Positions 63,065 through 64,000 of a DNA stretch of 64,000 nt are shown here, in pieces. The notes beneath the pieces were generated by a model that was given only the letters and a program-made list of their open reading frames with translations, was not told the DNA's origin and ran no database searches. Where the stretch lies: NCBI RefSeq assembly GCF_900099905.1, contig NZ_FNEE01000028.1, forward strand, positions 1-64,000. Direction: 5' to 3'. The stretch is from Mesorhizobium muleiense (GTDB taxonomy: Bacteria > Pseudomonadota > Alphaproteobacteria > Rhizobiales > Rhizobiaceae). The position numbers and the translations under genes are program-made. Positions within the stretch are counted from its first letter, which is position 1; every line of letters starts with the position of its first letter.

Positions 63065-64000
63065 CTATTTCAACGCGGTGACCAGGTCGGCGTCGGGAAA
63101 ACAGGTGGCGGCGCGACCGTTCCTGGCCTGCCATTTGCCGATCGACCGGCGCGTCTTGAAACCGGGCAGGCCGTCGGCGCTGCCGACGTCGTAGCCCTCG
63201 GCCTCCAGCGCCCGCTGCAAGGTGGCGATGTCGGACCTGTGGAGCCCGCCGACCGCACCCCAGCGCCCCGAAAAATTGCTGTCGCCGTTGGCGATGCGGT
63301 CAGCGCCGTGGCCGATGAACAGGGCGTAGAGATCGCTGGTGTTGTATTGCTTCAGCACGTAGAAATTGGGCGTGACGATGAAGGCTGGACCGCTGCGCCC
63401 GGCCGGCATCAGAAGAAAGCCTTCGGCCTTCAATTCGCGCGCCGGGAACGGTCTTGCCGCGATGCGCTTGATGCCCAGATCAGCCCATTGGGAAATCCTT
63501 TTGCCCTGGTCCGGGCCTTCGAGCGAACAGGAGACCGCTTCCGGCACCGTCACCTCAAAACCCCAGCCGCGGCCCTTCACCCAGCCATAATGGACGAGGT
63601 AGTTGGCGATCGAGGCCAGCGTGTCCGGCACCGAGTTCCAAATGTCGACCCGACCGTCGCCATCGAAGTCGACGGCATGTTTGAGGAACGAACTCGGCAT
63701 GAACTGCGGCTGGCCGAGTGCGCCGGCCCATGACGATTTCATCGCGCCGACCGGGGCCAGCCCGCGCTCGACGATCTCGAGCGCTGCCATAAGCTCGGTG
63801 CGGAAGAAATCCTTCCTGGTCGCCATGAAGGCCTTGGTCCCCAGCACTTCGAAGGCGTCGTAAGGCATTTTCGCCGCGCCAAAGCCGCTCTCGCGGCCCC
63901 AGATCGCCAGCAGCACCCCGCCCGGCACGCCGTAGCGCTTCTCGATCGCGGCGACCGTCCTGGCATTGGCCGCCTTGCGCGTGCGCCCACCAGCGGTCAC
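63065..64000 (-). CDS. Lytic murein transglycosylase (MltB-type), partial
   Basis: The 5' end of the gene lies beyond the window, so the 311 residues seen are the C-terminal part. The catalytic glutamate is in LLAIWGRESGFGAAKM, with GALGQPQFMPSSFLKHA and DIWNSVPDTLASIANYL, the MltB hallmarks. A peptidoglycan-binding domain ends the protein (DIATLQRALEAEGYDVG, DGLPGFKTRRSIGKWQ). It cleaves peptidoglycan glycan strands to anhydromuropeptides in the periplasm. Signal peptide is not visible. The gap 62842-63064 before the transporter shows nothing notable. Confidence 0.92.
   Translation of the reverse strand: MTAGGRTRKAANARTVAAIEKRYGVPGGVLLAIWGRESGFGAAKMPYDAFEVLGTKAFMATRKDFFRTELMAALEIVERGLAPVGAMKSSWAGALGQPQFMPSSFLKHAVDFDGDGRVDIWNSVPDTLASIANYLVHYGWVKGRGWGFEVTVPEAVSCSLEGPDQGKRISQWADLGIKRIAARPFPARELKAEGFLLMPAGRSGPAFIVTPNFYVLKQYNTSDLYALFIGHGADRIANGDSNFSGRWGAVGGLHRSDIATLQRALEAEGYDVGSADGLPGFKTRRSIGKWQARNGRAATCFPDADLVTALK

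Overview
The window reads as a high-GC alphaproteobacterial chromosome of the order Hyphomicrobiales (Rhizobiales), most like Mesorhizobium. That assignment rests on remembered gene order and families (irr next to fabA-fabB-fabI; praR between lnt and metK; an OlsA/PlsC-type acyltransferase beside miaB; an Irr-type ICE palindrome) and on many palindromic intergenic repeats of the kind common in rhizobia. No database search was run. No rRNA, tRNA, CRISPR array, phage or intact insertion sequence was seen.

Layout. 1-1.1 kb: debris. A frameshifted IS1380-type transposase piece abuts a truncated GGDEF gene. 1.2-5.2 kb: envelope sugar cassette (GT-C membrane transferase, divergent from a polyprenyl-phosphate-type GT2, a methyltransferase and an SMR-like transporter). 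5.4-7.2 kb: three small Flp/Tad pilus-type genes. 7.5-10.9 kb: deoB, mutM, an enoyl-CoA hydratase and rpsT. 11-16 kb: replication block dnaA-dnaN-recF, with a DnaA-box-bearing gap before dnaA and dispersed repeats between genes. 16-19 kb: striking heptanucleotide arrays, a MoeB/ThiF enzyme, a GNAT, a 2-hydroxyacid dehydrogenase and an SH3 protein. 19.3-22.7 kb: irr and the unsaturated fatty acid genes fabA-fabB-fabI.

22.7-35.2 kb, all on the minus strand, is the translation and RNA block, transcribed rimP-nusA-ylxR-infB-rbfA-truB-corA-rpsO-pnp-rsmC-like. 35.4-47.7 kb carries tsaB-rimI-olsA/plsC-miaB-phoH-ybeY-corC-[alpha/beta hydrolase]-lnt-praR-metK-trmB, a conserved rhizobial run into which the hydrolase appears to have been inserted.

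47.9-55.6 kb is the most interesting part. It is an iron-linked operon on the minus strand: a 37-codon ORF with a strong ribosome site, imelysin, bacterioferritin-associated ferredoxin, bacterioferritin, a di-heme DUF1111 protein, a second imelysin and a DUF1513 protein. It sits behind a perfect 23-bp ICE-like palindrome and opposite a ferredoxin reductase gene. The Irr regulator expected to bind such a site is encoded at 19.3-19.8 kb. 55.7-62.8 kb holds a five-gene dipeptide/oligopeptide ABC transporter followed by a frameshifted 4-aminobutyrate aminotransferase, broken up by three palindromic repeats. The window ends inside an MltB-type lytic transglycosylase.

A recurring oddity is short tandem duplication: three genes (enoyl-CoA hydratase, moeB, infB) have their last bases, including the stop codon, duplicated in phase.
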